From Heyndrickxia sporothermodurans (GTDB lineage: Bacteria; Bacillota; Bacilli; Bacillales; Bacillaceae_C), in the NCBI GenBank assembly GCA_018333075.1, contig BORH01000001.1, forward strand, positions 62,001 through 126,000: a stretch of DNA of 64,000 bases, given 5' to 3'. This document shows positions 18,991 through 27,594 of the stretch, piece by piece. A program made the position numbers and the translations under genes. The number at the start of each line of letters is the position of its first letter. Within the stretch, counting starts at the first letter, position 1. Below the pieces are notes generated by a model. The model searched no databases, was not told where the DNA came from, and saw nothing but the letters and a program-made list of their open reading frames with translations.

Positions 18991-19260
18991 TTAACCTACA
19001 TAACGTGTTAAATTTGAAAAAATATCTGCTGCATAAGACAAAATATGACTGAGCATCCAAGGACCAAAAATCACTAAGCCAACTAAAACAGCTACAATTT
19101 TTGGAATAAATGCTAAGGTTTGTTCTTGAATTTGTGTAGTTGCTTGAAATATACTGACAAGCAAACCAACTACTAAAGCAACTAGTAGAAGCGGTCCAGC
19201 AACAATTAATGTGGTATATATTCCCTTTTCTGCAAGTGATATGACCATATCTGAATTCAA
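18991..19260 (-). CDS. fliQ: flagellar export protein FliQ
   Basis: Small export-gate subunit with two membrane segments (about residues 13-35 and 49-75) around the conserved FQATTQIQEQTLAFIPKI loop. I choose the TTG at 19260 (MNSDMVISLAEKG): AGGTG lies seven bases upstream and it gives exactly 89 residues, the length of the B. subtilis protein. A TTG two codons earlier would be too close to that site. TTG starts are also found in fliO and fliH here. Confidence 0.93.
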   Translation of the reverse strand: MNSDMVISLAEKGIYTTLIVAGPLLLVALVVGLLVSIFQATTQIQEQTLAFIPKIVAVLVGLVIFGPWMLSHILSYAADIFSNLTRYVG

Positions 19261-19276
19261 TTTCAATCACCTATCT

Positions 19277-19942
19277 TTAAAAGCTTTGTAATAATGATTT
19301 TACGACTAGATACCAACCATCTACTAGAACAAATAATAATATTTTAAAAGGAAGTGAGATCATTACCGGAGGTAACATCATCATCCCCATTGACATTAAA
19401 ATACTTGCTACTACCATATCGATAACTAGGAAAGGAATAAAAATCATAAATCCAATTTGAAAAGCTGTTTTAATTTCACTTAAGGCAAAGGCAGGAACTA
19501 AAGCAGTCATTGGGATATCTTCTATCTTTTTTGGCTGCTCAGCATGGGCGTAATCAAGAAAGAGCTCTAAATCTTTTTGTCTTGTATATTTACTCATAAA
19601 CTCTTTAAACGGGACAGAAGCTTTATCATAAGCCTCCTCTAAAGTGATCTTATCATTAAACAAAGGTGTTAATGCCTGCTGATTTACATCACTAAAGGTT
19701 GGAGCCATAATAAAAAATGTTAAAAATAAGGACAATCCAATGATTACCTGATTTGGTGGCATTTGTTGGGTTGCTAATGATGTTCTGACAAAAGATAAGA
19801 CAATAACAATCCTTGTAAATGATGTCATCAAAATTAATATACTTGGTGCTAAAGATAGTACGGTAAGTAAAAGGAGGAGCTTTACAGCTGCTGATACATT
19901 GTCAGGTGAACTATTGTTAAAGAACTGCATAAATTCATTCAT
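19277..19942 (-). CDS. fliP: flagellar export gate protein FliP
   Basis: Forms the core pore of the export gate with FliQ and FliR. The 221 residues have four membrane segments and the classic blocks LSFVRTSLATQQMPPNQVI, FLTFFIMAPTF and MGMMMLPPVMISLPFKILLF. An N-terminal cleavable signal, present in enterobacteria, is not obvious. The ATG lies within the last codons of fliO (8-nt overlap), with AGAAGGAGC upstream. Confidence 0.98.
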   Translation of the reverse strand: MNEFMQFFNNSSPDNVSAAVKLLLLLTVLSLAPSILILMTSFTRIVIVLSFVRTSLATQQMPPNQVIIGLSLFLTFFIMAPTFSDVNQQALTPLFNDKITLEEAYDKASVPFKEFMSKYTRQKDLELFLDYAHAEQPKKIEDIPMTALVPAFALSEIKTAFQIGFMIFIPFLVIDMVVASILMSMGMMMLPPVMISLPFKILLFVLVDGWYLVVKSLLQSF

Positions 19943-20606
19943 CTGTTTTTTGCTCCTTCTGTTCTAACTTCTTCATTGCTTTTTTTCTATCCGTATTCAA
20001 ACTGTCCAATTGCTTTTTTAATATCGCTTGAAAAGGTGCAGACTTTGTTTGTGAATCAACCTGTTTATTCTTAAGCTTTTTCGTTAACTTTGTTATGATA
20101 TCTCGTGGTTCAAGAGACTGCTCTAATTGGTCCTCATAATATTTAATAAACTCTTCCACTTCTTGTTCGTCTTCAATTTCTTTTAAAAGATTGATATCTT
20201 CACCAACACCTAATATCAGTATTCGATTCCCTGCTTTTACAATTTGGAGTGAACGATTACCCCCTAAAGGTGTACCACCAAAGTTCTGTATTAATCGGTT
20301 CTGCTGATATGAACGACTTTTTTTATTGATATATTTAAGTAAAACATATAATAAGCCGATAACAAATAATAGAGCAAAAACCATCTTGGCTCCGTCCCAA
20401 ATTGTCGTAATGGAACCATTTGTTTTTTCTTCATTATCCGTATTGTTTACATTTTTCGGTGCTTCTTCCGGACTTTTCTTGTTCTGTTTATTTATATAGT
20501 CATGAACATACCCATTATTGGACTCTGCATGAGCTACATACGTTTGCCCACACAGAGATGAAATAAGTAAAATGAGTATTAAAAGTTTTAATAATACTTT
20601 ATGCAA
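19935..20606 (-). CDS. fliO: flagellar protein FliO (formerly FliZ in Bacillus)
   Basis: Assists FliP assembly in the export gate. The 223 residues have an N-terminal signal-like segment (LLKLLILILLISSLCG, with a possible cleavage after AHA) and an Asn/Lys/Glu-rich external stretch. A second membrane segment lies near residues 70-90 (AKMVFALLFVIGLLYVLL). The cytoplasmic FliO domain follows, including NFGGTPLGGNRSLQIVKAGN. The tail is highly charged. The start is TTG, eight bases after AAGGTG. Confidence 0.92.
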   Translation of the reverse strand: MHKVLLKLLILILLISSLCGQTYVAHAESNNGYVHDYINKQNKKSPEEAPKNVNNTDNEEKTNGSITTIWDGAKMVFALLFVIGLLYVLLKYINKKSRSYQQNRLIQNFGGTPLGGNRSLQIVKAGNRILILGVGEDINLLKEIEDEQEVEEFIKYYEDQLEQSLEPRDIITKLTKKLKNKQVDSQTKSAPFQAILKKQLDSLNTDRKKAMKKLEQKEQKTDE

Positions 20607-20727
20607 GTTAAGTGCACCTTCTTATCGTATAGCTCTTCTCATATTCTTCGTTCAAGCAAAAATGAGAAAATAGTAGGAACCCTTTAAAAGGATTCAGTAC
20701 TTAAATAACTATTTTTATTAAATAATT

Positions 20728-21090
20728 CTAAGCAAGTGTTTTTTGAATTGCTTCAATCACACGATCGGCTTGGAAAGGTTTTACGATAAAATCTTTTGCG
20801 CCAGCCTGAATTGCGTCAATAACCATTGCTTGTTGTCCCATTGCCGAACACATAATAATTTTGGCATTCGGATCAATTCCTTTAATTTCCTTTAATGCCG
20901 TGATTCCATCCATCTCAGGCATTGTGATATCCATAGTAACAAGATCCGGCTTTAATTCCTTAAACTTTTCTACAGCTTGAGCTCCATCTGCTGCTTCAGC
21001 AACTACCTCAAAACCATTTTTCGTTAAAATATCTTTTATCATCATTCTCATGAATGCTGCGTCATCAACAACTAAAATTCTATTTGCCAT
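20728..21090 (-). CDS. cheY: chemotaxis response regulator CheY
   Basis: Single receiver domain of 120 residues; CheY-P binds the FliM/FliY switch and favours counterclockwise rotation in Bacillus. It has the acidic pocket VVDD, phospho-acceptor Asp54 (DLVTMDITMPEMDG), Ser82 (IIMCSAMG) and Lys104 in VKPF. SD ACGGAGGTTTAAC precedes the ATG. It lies between fliY and fliO with 121 nt before fliO, the longest spacer in the middle of the operon. Confidence 0.98.
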   Translation of the reverse strand: MANRILVVDDAAFMRMMIKDILTKNGFEVVAEAADGAQAVEKFKELKPDLVTMDITMPEMDGITALKEIKGIDPNAKIIMCSAMGQQAMVIDAIQAGAKDFIVKPFQADRVIEAIQKTLA

Positions 21091-21112
21091 TTGTTAAACC
21101 TCCGTTATAAAG

Positions 21113-22276
21113 TTATAATTTTTTAATTCTATCTCTTTGACTAACAATATCAGTTATCCTTACGCCAAAGTTTTCATCAATTACAACGACTTCTCCCTGA
21201 GCAATTAGTTGCTTATTCACTAATATATCAACTGGCTCTCCAGCTAATTTATCTAATTCAATAATTGAGCCCGAACCCAATTCAAGAATTTCCTTCACAG
21301 ATCTGTTTGTTTTTCCAAGCTCTACTGTTACTTGAAGTGGAATATCAAGTAGCATATTTAAATTTCTTGTTTCTGGAGGAGTCATTGGAACCTCATCAAA
21401 ACTAGAAAATACAGCTGGTTGCACATTTTGGAGATTGCTCATTTGACTTGGTTGATTCGTTTCAGTAAACATAGGCTGCTGCAGACTTGTTACTTGATGT
21501 CTATCTTGGTAAATTTCTGCTTGTTCTATTGTAGGTGGAGCCACTTCGTGTGAAGGAGCAGCTTGTTCTTGCACTGTTGGAGTATCCGTTTTAACTGGTT
21601 CATTTGTATTGAACAAATCTTCTACTAATCTCTTACCAAAATCAAGCGGTAATACCTGCATAATAGATGAATCAATTAAATCTCCTACTTTTAAACGAAA
21701 TGAAATTTTAATTAACAAATCTTGAGGCGGAATCTTCTCTGTTCCCTCACCTGCACTTAAATCTAAGAAATCAATAACAGGTGGAGAAATATCCACTCGT
21801 TTATTAAATACTGTTGACATTGATGTTGCCGCAGAGCCCATCATTTGGTTCATTGCTTCTTGAACCGCACTTAAATGAATCTCATCTAGCTCATTTGTTG
21901 TTTGCCCAGTTCCTCCAAGCATTAAATCAGCGATAATTGAAGCATCAGATTGTTTAATAACAAGCATATTAATACCGGAAAATCCTTCAGTATACTTTAC
22001 CTGTATAGATACGTACGGATGTGGAAATTCATCCTTTAATTTAGATTGCTCAATTATAGAAACTGTTGGTGTCGTAATTTCTACTTTTTGAGACAATAAA
22101 GTGGATAACGCAGTTGCCGAACTCCCAAATGAAATATTACCTATTTCACCAAGTGCATCTTTTTCCATCGTTGTTAAATAATCTTCAACCATTAAGTTTT
22201 CGTTATCCTCTTCATCCTCAGCTGTACCACGTAAAAGAGCATCGATTTCATCCTGTGAGAGCATGTTATTCATCAT
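21113..22276 (-). CDS. fliY: flagellar switch protein and CheY-P phosphatase FliY
   Basis: C-ring component replacing FliN and acting as main CheY-P phosphatase. Its 387 residues are: FliM-like N-terminal CheY-binding peptide (MLSQDEIDALLRG), a CheC-like domain with both sites (LGEIGNISFGSSATALS and VQEAMNQMMGSAATSMS), a Pro/Gln/Thr-rich linker (about residues 235-290), and a C-terminal SpoA/FliN domain (MLLDIPLQVTVELGKT). It overlaps fliM by 11 nt; AAGGAGGAGACG is inside the fliM end. A second ATG one codon in is equally possible. Confidence 0.97.
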   Translation of the reverse strand: MMNNMLSQDEIDALLRGTAEDEEDNENLMVEDYLTTMEKDALGEIGNISFGSSATALSTLLSQKVEITTPTVSIIEQSKLKDEFPHPYVSIQVKYTEGFSGINMLVIKQSDASIIADLMLGGTGQTTNELDEIHLSAVQEAMNQMMGSAATSMSTVFNKRVDISPPVIDFLDLSAGEGTEKIPPQDLLIKISFRLKVGDLIDSSIMQVLPLDFGKRLVEDLFNTNEPVKTDTPTVQEQAAPSHEVAPPTIEQAEIYQDRHQVTSLQQPMFTETNQPSQMSNLQNVQPAVFSSFDEVPMTPPETRNLNMLLDIPLQVTVELGKTNRSVKEILELGSGSIIELDKLAGEPVDILVNKQLIAQGEVVVIDENFGVRITDIVSQRDRIKKL

Positions 22277-23264
22277 CGTCTCCTCCTTTCACTTCTTGTA
22301 AAATTTGAACGGCCATTTTTTTCCCTTTTTTTCCTGTTTGTGCATAAAATTTAGGTATGCCCTCCATTTTTACAATGACAGGATCCTCAATTTTTTGTTC
22401 CAATTGAATGACATCTCCAATATGTAAATTTAAGAAATCCTCTATCGTAATATCTGTTTTACCTAATTCTGCTACAAGTGGGATAAAGGCTTGTTTAATG
22501 TTCTTTTCAATATTTTCAGCTTCTATTGGTTCTCTTTCTTTTAAACTATTATTTTGCATCCAATAGTGAACGGATAGATTTGGAATGATTGGTTCCAACA
22601 CTACATGTGGAATACAAAGATTAATCATTCCGCTTGTTTCACCGATTACAGTATTCATGGAAATGACAACAACTGTTTCATTAGGGGAAACCATTTGTAA
22701 AAACTGCGGATTCACTTCAAAATCAGCAAGTATTGGCTCTATCTCCGCCACATTGCTCCATGCTTCCGAAAGATGCTCGAATCCCCTTTCAAACAAATTA
22801 GACATGATTTTTTTCTCAATTTCTGTTAAGTTATCTACTTTGTTGACGCTTGTACCTTTCCCACCCATCACTAAATCTAACATTGAATAAGCAATATTAG
22901 GATTTATTTCCATAAGGATTCTACCATCTAATGGTGGTACATCAAATGAATTTAATATCGTCATTTTCGGTACAGAGCGAATAAATTCTTCAAACGGAAT
23001 TTGATCCGCTGATGCAACAGTTATTTGGACATATGTACGAAGTTGTGCTGAAAAGTATGTTGTTAATAGTCTTGCAAAATTTTCATGAATTCTTGTTAAA
23101 CTCCTAATTTGATCCTTTGAAAAACGCAATGCTCTTTTAAAATCATAAACTTTCACTTTTTTTGCAGCTTCTTCTTTCTTTATATCATCTGCATTCATTT
23201 CTCCTGTGGAAAGAGCACTTAACAACGCATCAATTTCACTTTGTGATAACACTTCACCTGACAT
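22266..23264 (-). CDS. fliM: flagellar motor switch protein FliM
   Basis: C-ring protein that binds CheY-P and FliG. The 332 residues have the N-terminal CheY-binding peptide EVLSQSEIDALLSAL, a CheC-like middle domain with TSVNKVDNLTEIEKKI, and a C-terminal SpoA domain (VAELGKTDITIEDFLNLHIGDVI). The FliM and FliY N-termini are clearly related. SD AAGGGAGGTG precedes the ATG. 33 nt separate it from fliL. Confidence 0.98.
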   Translation of the reverse strand: MSGEVLSQSEIDALLSALSTGEMNADDIKKEEAAKKVKVYDFKRALRFSKDQIRSLTRIHENFARLLTTYFSAQLRTYVQITVASADQIPFEEFIRSVPKMTILNSFDVPPLDGRILMEINPNIAYSMLDLVMGGKGTSVNKVDNLTEIEKKIMSNLFERGFEHLSEAWSNVAEIEPILADFEVNPQFLQMVSPNETVVVISMNTVIGETSGMINLCIPHVVLEPIIPNLSVHYWMQNNSLKEREPIEAENIEKNIKQAFIPLVAELGKTDITIEDFLNLHIGDVIQLEQKIEDPVIVKMEGIPKFYAQTGKKGKKMAVQILQEVKGGDDDE

Positions 23265-23297
23265 GGATACACCTCCCTTTTTAACTAATTATTTTTT

Positions 23298-23720
23298 TTA
23301 CTGTATTGCATAGGAGGTTATGTATATCTTCAGTACTTTTCCATTTTGCAAATAGCTATCTATCTTATGTTTTAGAGCATTTTTAAATTTCTCTTTCCCA
23401 TTTCTTCCTTTTAAATCTTCAACTGCTAGTTCGGATAATTCCTCAATAACAGTATCCTTCACTTGAAAATCTCTTTTTTCTAATTCTTCTTTCGCTTTTT
23501 TGTTATTTGTTTCAATCTTTAAAGCTATTTTTATGAAATGGTCATTTTTCATATTAGTTGTAATCTCGGGAACATCAACAGAGTTTTTTACGACCTCCTC
23601 GATTGAAGGATCTTTCGTGCCACTCTTATGGTCCATTTTTATAATAATAATGGCAATTGCACCAATTAGTAGGATTGCTAAAATAATTGTTATACTTGTA
23701 GTGACCATTTTATTTTTCAT
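23298..23720 (-). CDS. fliL: flagellar basal body-associated protein FliL
   Basis: Single-pass membrane protein around the stator that supports motor torque. The 140 residues have a cytoplasmic start (MKNKMVT), one membrane helix (about residues 8-27) and a periplasmic-side domain ending DSYLQNGKVLKIYITSYAIQ, where the short C-terminal strand is characteristic. The start overlaps flbD by 11 nt with GGAGGTGAAC upstream. Confidence 0.93.
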   Translation of the reverse strand: MKNKMVTTSITIILAILLIGAIAIIIIKMDHKSGTKDPSIEEVVKNSVDVPEITTNMKNDHFIKIALKIETNNKKAKEELEKRDFQVKDTVIEELSELAVEDLKGRNGKEKFKNALKHKIDSYLQNGKVLKIYITSYAIQ

Positions 23721-23931
23721 CTACGTTCACCTCCTGATCAAGCTTTCCTATTACATGAATAGATCTATAGAACTCGATAATTTTCTCCTGGACTTGCTGT
23801 GCAGTCTCTAACACAACATATTTATGTCCGTTTGATAATGTTACCGTTGTATCTGGAAACGATTCAATAGTTTCAATATAAAGTGCATTCAGCATAAAGT
23901 TTTTACCATTTAATCTTGTGACAGTAATCAT
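23710..23931 (-). CDS. swrD: FlbD-family protein SwrD (YlzI)
   Basis: SwrD is needed for high stator power and swarming in B. subtilis, at the same operon position between flgE and fliL. The 73 residues match the FlbD family throughout: MITVTRLNGKNFMLNALYIE, then ETIESFPDTTVTLSNGHKYV. The start is set by this conserved M-I-x-V-T-R-L-N beginning (ATG 23931). The nearest good Shine-Dalgarno (AGGAGGG, 23975-23969) is 37 nt upstream, but a 10-bp hairpin lies between and would bring it to about 9 nt. A GTG at 23958 in the hairpin loop could give a nine-residue longer form. Confidence 0.88.
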   Translation of the reverse strand: MITVTRLNGKNFMLNALYIETIESFPDTTVTLSNGHKYVVLETAQQVQEKIIEFYRSIHVIGKLDQEVNVDEK

Positions 23932-23939
23932 ATGATAGC

Positions 23940-23967
23940 CAGGACTAAGGCTAACCACTTAGTCCTG
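23940..23967 (-). promoter_or_regulatory. hairpin between the Shine-Dalgarno and start codon of swrD/flbD
   Basis: On the minus strand CAGGACTAAG (23967-23958) and CTTAGTCCTG (23949-23940) form a perfect 10-bp stem with an 8-nt loop. AGGAGGG ends one base before the stem and the ATG begins eight bases after it. No T tract follows, so it is not a terminator. The same layout in phage T4 gene 25 is known to use the hairpin as a spacer; its role here is inferred. Confidence 0.65.
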
Positions 23968-23977
23968 TCCCTCCTAA

Positions 23978-25177
23978 CTATCGTTTTAAATTAATCAATT
24001 CTTGTAAAATCTCATCTGATGTTGTAATGATTCTTGTATTAGATTGGAAACCACGTTGAGCAACAATCATTTCTGTAAATTCCTCAGAAAGATCGACATT
24101 CGACATTTCAAGATTACCTGGTGCTAATGTTCCCATCCCATTTCCAGGTACACCATAATTCGCTGTACCTGAGTTAACGGTTGCTAAGAACAGGTTACTT
24201 CCTGCCTTTTGTAAACCTGCAGGGTTACTGAATTTAGCCAGAGCAAGCTTACCAATTTCAATAACTTTCCCATTCGAGTAAACACCATTAATTTCACCCA
24301 TTGAACCGATATTAAAGCTTTCAAGGGAACCCTGTTCTTGTCCATCTGGTGTATAAACTGCTTTTAGCTCTTCACCACCAGATGTAAGTTTGGCTAAATC
24401 TAATTTAATAGGCAAATCCGTTGATTTACCTGTCCCATCATTAAGTTTCAATGTAATATTTGATCCATCTTTATCCCACTTTTTAGTTGTGGAGTTGTAA
24501 GTTAAATCAATCGTAACTGGTACAGGTGGATCTAATGTTTTATCCTCAAACTTAAGTGTCCAAGTTTTCCCATCACTTGAAGAGGTCTTTAATTCCAATA
24601 CATGCTTTTCCCCTTTAGAATCAACTACTTCAATCTGTTGAGTTTGTTCCGTATTTCCACTTATACTATCAGGAAAATTCCCAACCACGCCGATTTCTGT
24701 CGTTTTTTCTGAAGGTAGTATAGAATTCACATCTACTGTAATATCCTTTAATTTACCAGTTTCATCGTATTGCTGAACTTTTAACCCATCCGCATTGACC
24801 AATGTTCCCGTATTATCTAAATAAAAGTTTCCCGCACGCGTGTAGTAATTTTGATTACCTTGACTAACGATAAAATAGCCATCGCCATCAATTCCTAGGT
24901 CAAGTGCTCGTCCAGTTGTTTGCATACTTGATTGAGTATCGATAATATCAATCGAAGCTAGTGTAGAACCTAATCCCACTTGCATCGGGTTTTTCCCACC
25001 ACGATTATTCTGTGCTCCACTAGCACCTGAAATCGTTTGATTCATCGTATCTTTAAATGTAACACGTCCTTTTTTAAAGCCGTACGTATTTACGTTTGCA
25101 ATATTGTTACCAATTACGTCAAGTTTTGTTTGGAAATTTTTCATTCCACTAATTCCTGAATACATTGAGCGTAGCAT
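23978..25177 (-). CDS. flgE: flagellar hook protein FlgE
   Basis: Builds the hook on the rod after export; FlgD caps it. The ATG at 25177 (MLRSMYSGISGMKNFQTKLD) has AAGGGG upstream; an in-frame start 18 nt earlier is rejected. N-terminal D0 contains DVIGNNIANVNTYGFKK, and the C-terminal D0 is FTEMIVAQRGFQSNTRIITTSD (both shown in part), typical of hook/rod proteins. The 399 residues exceed the roughly 264 of B. subtilis FlgE. The extra is a central Lys/Thr/Asp-rich domain at about residues 150-290, so a D2-type outer domain is present. In B. subtilis this gene was long called flgG. Confidence 0.93.
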   Translation of the reverse strand: MLRSMYSGISGMKNFQTKLDVIGNNIANVNTYGFKKGRVTFKDTMNQTISGASGAQNNRGGKNPMQVGLGSTLASIDIIDTQSSMQTTGRALDLGIDGDGYFIVSQGNQNYYTRAGNFYLDNTGTLVNADGLKVQQYDETGKLKDITVDVNSILPSEKTTEIGVVGNFPDSISGNTEQTQQIEVVDSKGEKHVLELKTSSSDGKTWTLKFEDKTLDPPVPVTIDLTYNSTTKKWDKDGSNITLKLNDGTGKSTDLPIKLDLAKLTSGGEELKAVYTPDGQEQGSLESFNIGSMGEINGVYSNGKVIEIGKLALAKFSNPAGLQKAGSNLFLATVNSGTANYGVPGNGMGTLAPGNLEMSNVDLSEEFTEMIVAQRGFQSNTRIITTSDEILQELINLKR

Positions 25178-25258
25178 GTTATTTTCCCCTTTCAAATCAG
25201 TTTAGCTGTGTCTGTCATTCAACAGCTATCGACTCCCCTAAAGGTCCAGCCGAGTATT

Positions 25259-25651
25259 TTAATTTACAATGATTGCTCCATTTATATTAGTAAATATTTG
25301 CTCACTTGCCTCTTGTAAATTCATTGCCGTGATGACTGTTTCATTTTTTGCACTGACAACTAGTGCAGCATTTTTTACAATAACAAGTGATTCAGTAACA
25401 CCTTTATCCTTCGCTTCAGCCACTTTCGCACTAATTTTTCCCCATTGATTTGAATCAATGTGAATTCCTCTTTGCTGTAACCTTTCACTAGCATGCTTAC
25501 TAATCGTCAAATGATTGGATTCATTAGCTAGTGCTTGATTAAATTGCTGAGTAAAAGATGTTTGAATTTGTTTCGTTTGTTTTTTTGTTCCTTGACCCGT
25601 ACTAGACGTAATTGGTTTTAATGGAATTTGACTAAAAATCGGTCGATCCAT
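25259..25651 (-). CDS. flagellar operon protein of the TIGR02530 type
   Basis: A conserved small protein located between flgD and flgE in many Firmicutes; its exact role is not established. The 130 residues start with an extended, export-like N-terminus (MDRPIFSQIPLKPITSST) and then the family core ISKHASERLQQRGIHIDSNQ, followed by a Lys/Glu helix and SLVIVKNAALVVSAKNETVI. No membrane segment. It is 12 nt from flgD and 81 nt before flgE. I do not assign a symbol. Confidence 0.85.
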   Translation of the reverse strand: MDRPIFSQIPLKPITSSTGQGTKKQTKQIQTSFTQQFNQALANESNHLTISKHASERLQQRGIHIDSNQWGKISAKVAEAKDKGVTESLVIVKNAALVVSAKNETVITAMNLQEASEQIFTNINGAIIVN

Positions 25652-25663
25652 TAAACCACTTCC

Positions 25664-26299
25664 TCATTCTTCTATTTTTATTATTTGGTCCGATTTTATT
25701 TTTGCTTCATTATCAAGAATAAACCAAGTATTCCCATCTTTAACTGAAACAGATTTTACTTTAGCTGTTTGCTCAGTTTTCTCTTCATCAACCCAAGTAA
25801 CCTTTTTACCGATTAAATAACTTGCTTGAATAAGAGAATTTTCCTTACTTTGTGTGTTCACTTGAGAAATATTAGCAGGAGTAAGCTCTGTTCCGTCCTG
25901 AAGTATAAATTTAACTGAGTTATCAACAAATCGAACGCCGGCGATTATTCCTTTTCCTTGTGAGATCTCAGGTTTCTTATCTGGATCTTTATTTTCTACA
26001 ATTTTGTGCCAAGTAATTTCTTTTCCAACAAATTGTGTATATGTCACTAATTGGTTCTGCTGTTCCATTGCCACAAGATTTCCAATTGACTTATTCATAT
26101 TGGTCATTTGTTCTAATGAAGAAAAGGTAGCCATTTGCGCGATAAAATCTTTGTCTTGCATCGGATTTAAGGGATCCTGGTTCTGCAGTTGAACCATTAG
26201 TATTTTCAAAAAATCATCTTTTCCTAAAATATCTTGACCCGTTTTTCTTTTATTTTGAATGTTTGAATACAATAAATCAGGATCAATTGTATTTGCCAT
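25664..26299 (-). CDS. flgD: hook assembly scaffold FlgD
   Basis: Caps the growing hook and is exported itself. The 211 residues have the conserved N-terminal part LGKDDFLKILMVQLQNQDPL (about residues 24-43) and FIAQMATFSSLEQMTN, which is diagnostic of FlgD. The C-terminal half is larger than in short Bacillus FlgDs and carries beta-rich repeats of the type KxVTWVDEEKTEQTAKVKSV, seen twice (about residues 93-130 and 166-205). SD AGGTGATGAG precedes the ATG. Confidence 0.96.
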   Translation of the reverse strand: MANTIDPDLLYSNIQNKRKTGQDILGKDDFLKILMVQLQNQDPLNPMQDKDFIAQMATFSSLEQMTNMNKSIGNLVAMEQQNQLVTYTQFVGKEITWHKIVENKDPDKKPEISQGKGIIAGVRFVDNSVKFILQDGTELTPANISQVNTQSKENSLIQASYLIGKKVTWVDEEKTEQTAKVKSVSVKDGNTWFILDNEAKIKSDQIIKIEE

Positions 26300-26307
26300 C
26301 TCATCAC

Positions 26308-27567
26308 CTATATTTTCTCTTCTAATAAATGTTCATTTAATACATCTACAAATTGAACAGGATTTTCTTCTTCTATTTCTTGCTTGCTGTTTTGCTGCTG
26401 TTCCTGTTTAAATGATTGTTGCTCAGATTGTTCTCGATCAAATTTTTGCGCCTCTGCCTCTCCATAAATGACATCAATTTTGTCAACTTGTATATTTTGT
26501 TGAGTAAACGCATTTTTCAATTGATGGATTTGGGAATCTAGTATTTCTTTTGCTGCACCTGAAGTGGCGAACATTCTTGCAGTTAAACTTCCTTTATCCT
26601 GAAGGATCTCAATTCTTAATGATCCAAGGTGTTCAGGATATAACTTTATCAAAAGCTTATTTGTCCCTTCACCCTTTAAAAATTGTGATTTTCCTAGAAT
26701 ATTTGAAAAATCCTTTACAAATTGCTGATAATCAACCGTTTTTGAATCTTTGTTTATATGTAACACTAGCTGCTCAATCTTGGAAACTTGCTGAACATGT
26801 ATGGGACCTGTGACAGGTTGTTTGTTTATTTCATTTTCCGTATTTACAGATGGGACCGTTACTTTTTCTTGTTTCTCAACAAGTAATCGATTAAACGCAT
26901 TTTGTAAAATCATTTTCTTATTGCTAGCTGAACCATTGTCGATCATTTGTTCAAGCTTTGAAATCATGGTTTCGATCGATTCTTTAAAATTAGAATAATC
27001 CTTTAAATCATGATTGGAAAAATCCATTTGTTTCAAAAGATTTTCAACAGTATTAGCTGTATTAGCTGCAAATTGAAATAAGTCAGGCTTCATTTGTTTT
27101 AATAGATCTTTTGGGAGTTTAGAAAGCAAGGCGAATAATTCTGTCGTCCCTTTCAATAGTTGACCGTCACTAATTAGCTTTTTAATAGATGTAAGTTTCT
27201 CATCTTGAATGGGATTATTCCCCATCAAGGAAAGGATCTCATCCATTAATAATGAAAATTTCTTCTTCCACTCATCTTCTGTTACTCCCATTTCTTCTGC
27301 TATTTTATTCTCAGTAATGGTTGATTCATTTAATATATCAAAACGAGTCGTCTCTTCTCCGCTTCCACCTTTTAATAGGAAGAGAATATTATTTAATAAA
27401 TCCATTACATTTTGAGCTGAGTTTTCTTCATTTAATGAACTCATTTCATTTTGAGAATTTAGCAAAGCACCGAAAGTGTTTTTATTCTCACCTGACTGTT
27501 GATTTACCTGACCAAGCTTTCCATTAGAAGGAACAAAATTCATAAATTGTAAAGCCTCTATGTTCAC
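26308..27567 (-). CDS. fliK: flagellar hook-length control protein FliK
   Basis: Secreted ruler that signals FlhB to switch substrates once the hook is complete. The GTG at 27567 gives MNIEALQFMNFVPSNGKLGQ and about 419 residues. AAGGAGGT lies six bases upstream, so an apparent earlier start (27585) is the ribosome site read as codons. The N-terminal two thirds is helical and Gln/Asn/Leu-rich. The C-terminal FliK domain (LLIKLYPEHLGSLRIEILQD to IQVDKIDVIYGEA) includes the P-x-x-L-G-x-x-x-I-x-I core. A Gln/Glu-rich tail ends the protein. Confidence 0.93.
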   Translation of the reverse strand: MNIEALQFMNFVPSNGKLGQVNQQSGENKNTFGALLNSQNEMSSLNEENSAQNVMDLLNNILFLLKGGSGEETTRFDILNESTITENKIAEEMGVTEDEWKKKFSLLMDEILSLMGNNPIQDEKLTSIKKLISDGQLLKGTTELFALLSKLPKDLLKQMKPDLFQFAANTANTVENLLKQMDFSNHDLKDYSNFKESIETMISKLEQMIDNGSASNKKMILQNAFNRLLVEKQEKVTVPSVNTENEINKQPVTGPIHVQQVSKIEQLVLHINKDSKTVDYQQFVKDFSNILGKSQFLKGEGTNKLLIKLYPEHLGSLRIEILQDKGSLTARMFATSGAAKEILDSQIHQLKNAFTQQNIQVDKIDVIYGEAEAQKFDREQSEQQSFKQEQQQNSKQEIEEENPVQFVDVLNEHLLEEKI

Positions 27568-27594
27568 TTTTTCACCTCCTTTCACAAGCCTACA

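Noticed and set aside
18947-19270. Minus-strand Cys/Tyr-rich frame of 107 codons overlapping fliQ
   Set aside because: It is a frameshifted shadow of fliQ and the start of fliR; both real genes are intact.
23932-23958. Upstream GTG start as the only start of swrD/flbD
   Set aside because: The nine extra residues do not resemble the family, whose proteins begin M-I-x-V-T-R-L-N; kept only as an alternative form in the finding.
27568-27585. Longer fliK reading starting 18 nt upstream
   Set aside because: The extra codons are the ribosome-binding sequence AAGGAGGT read in frame; the GTG at 27567 follows it at normal spacing.
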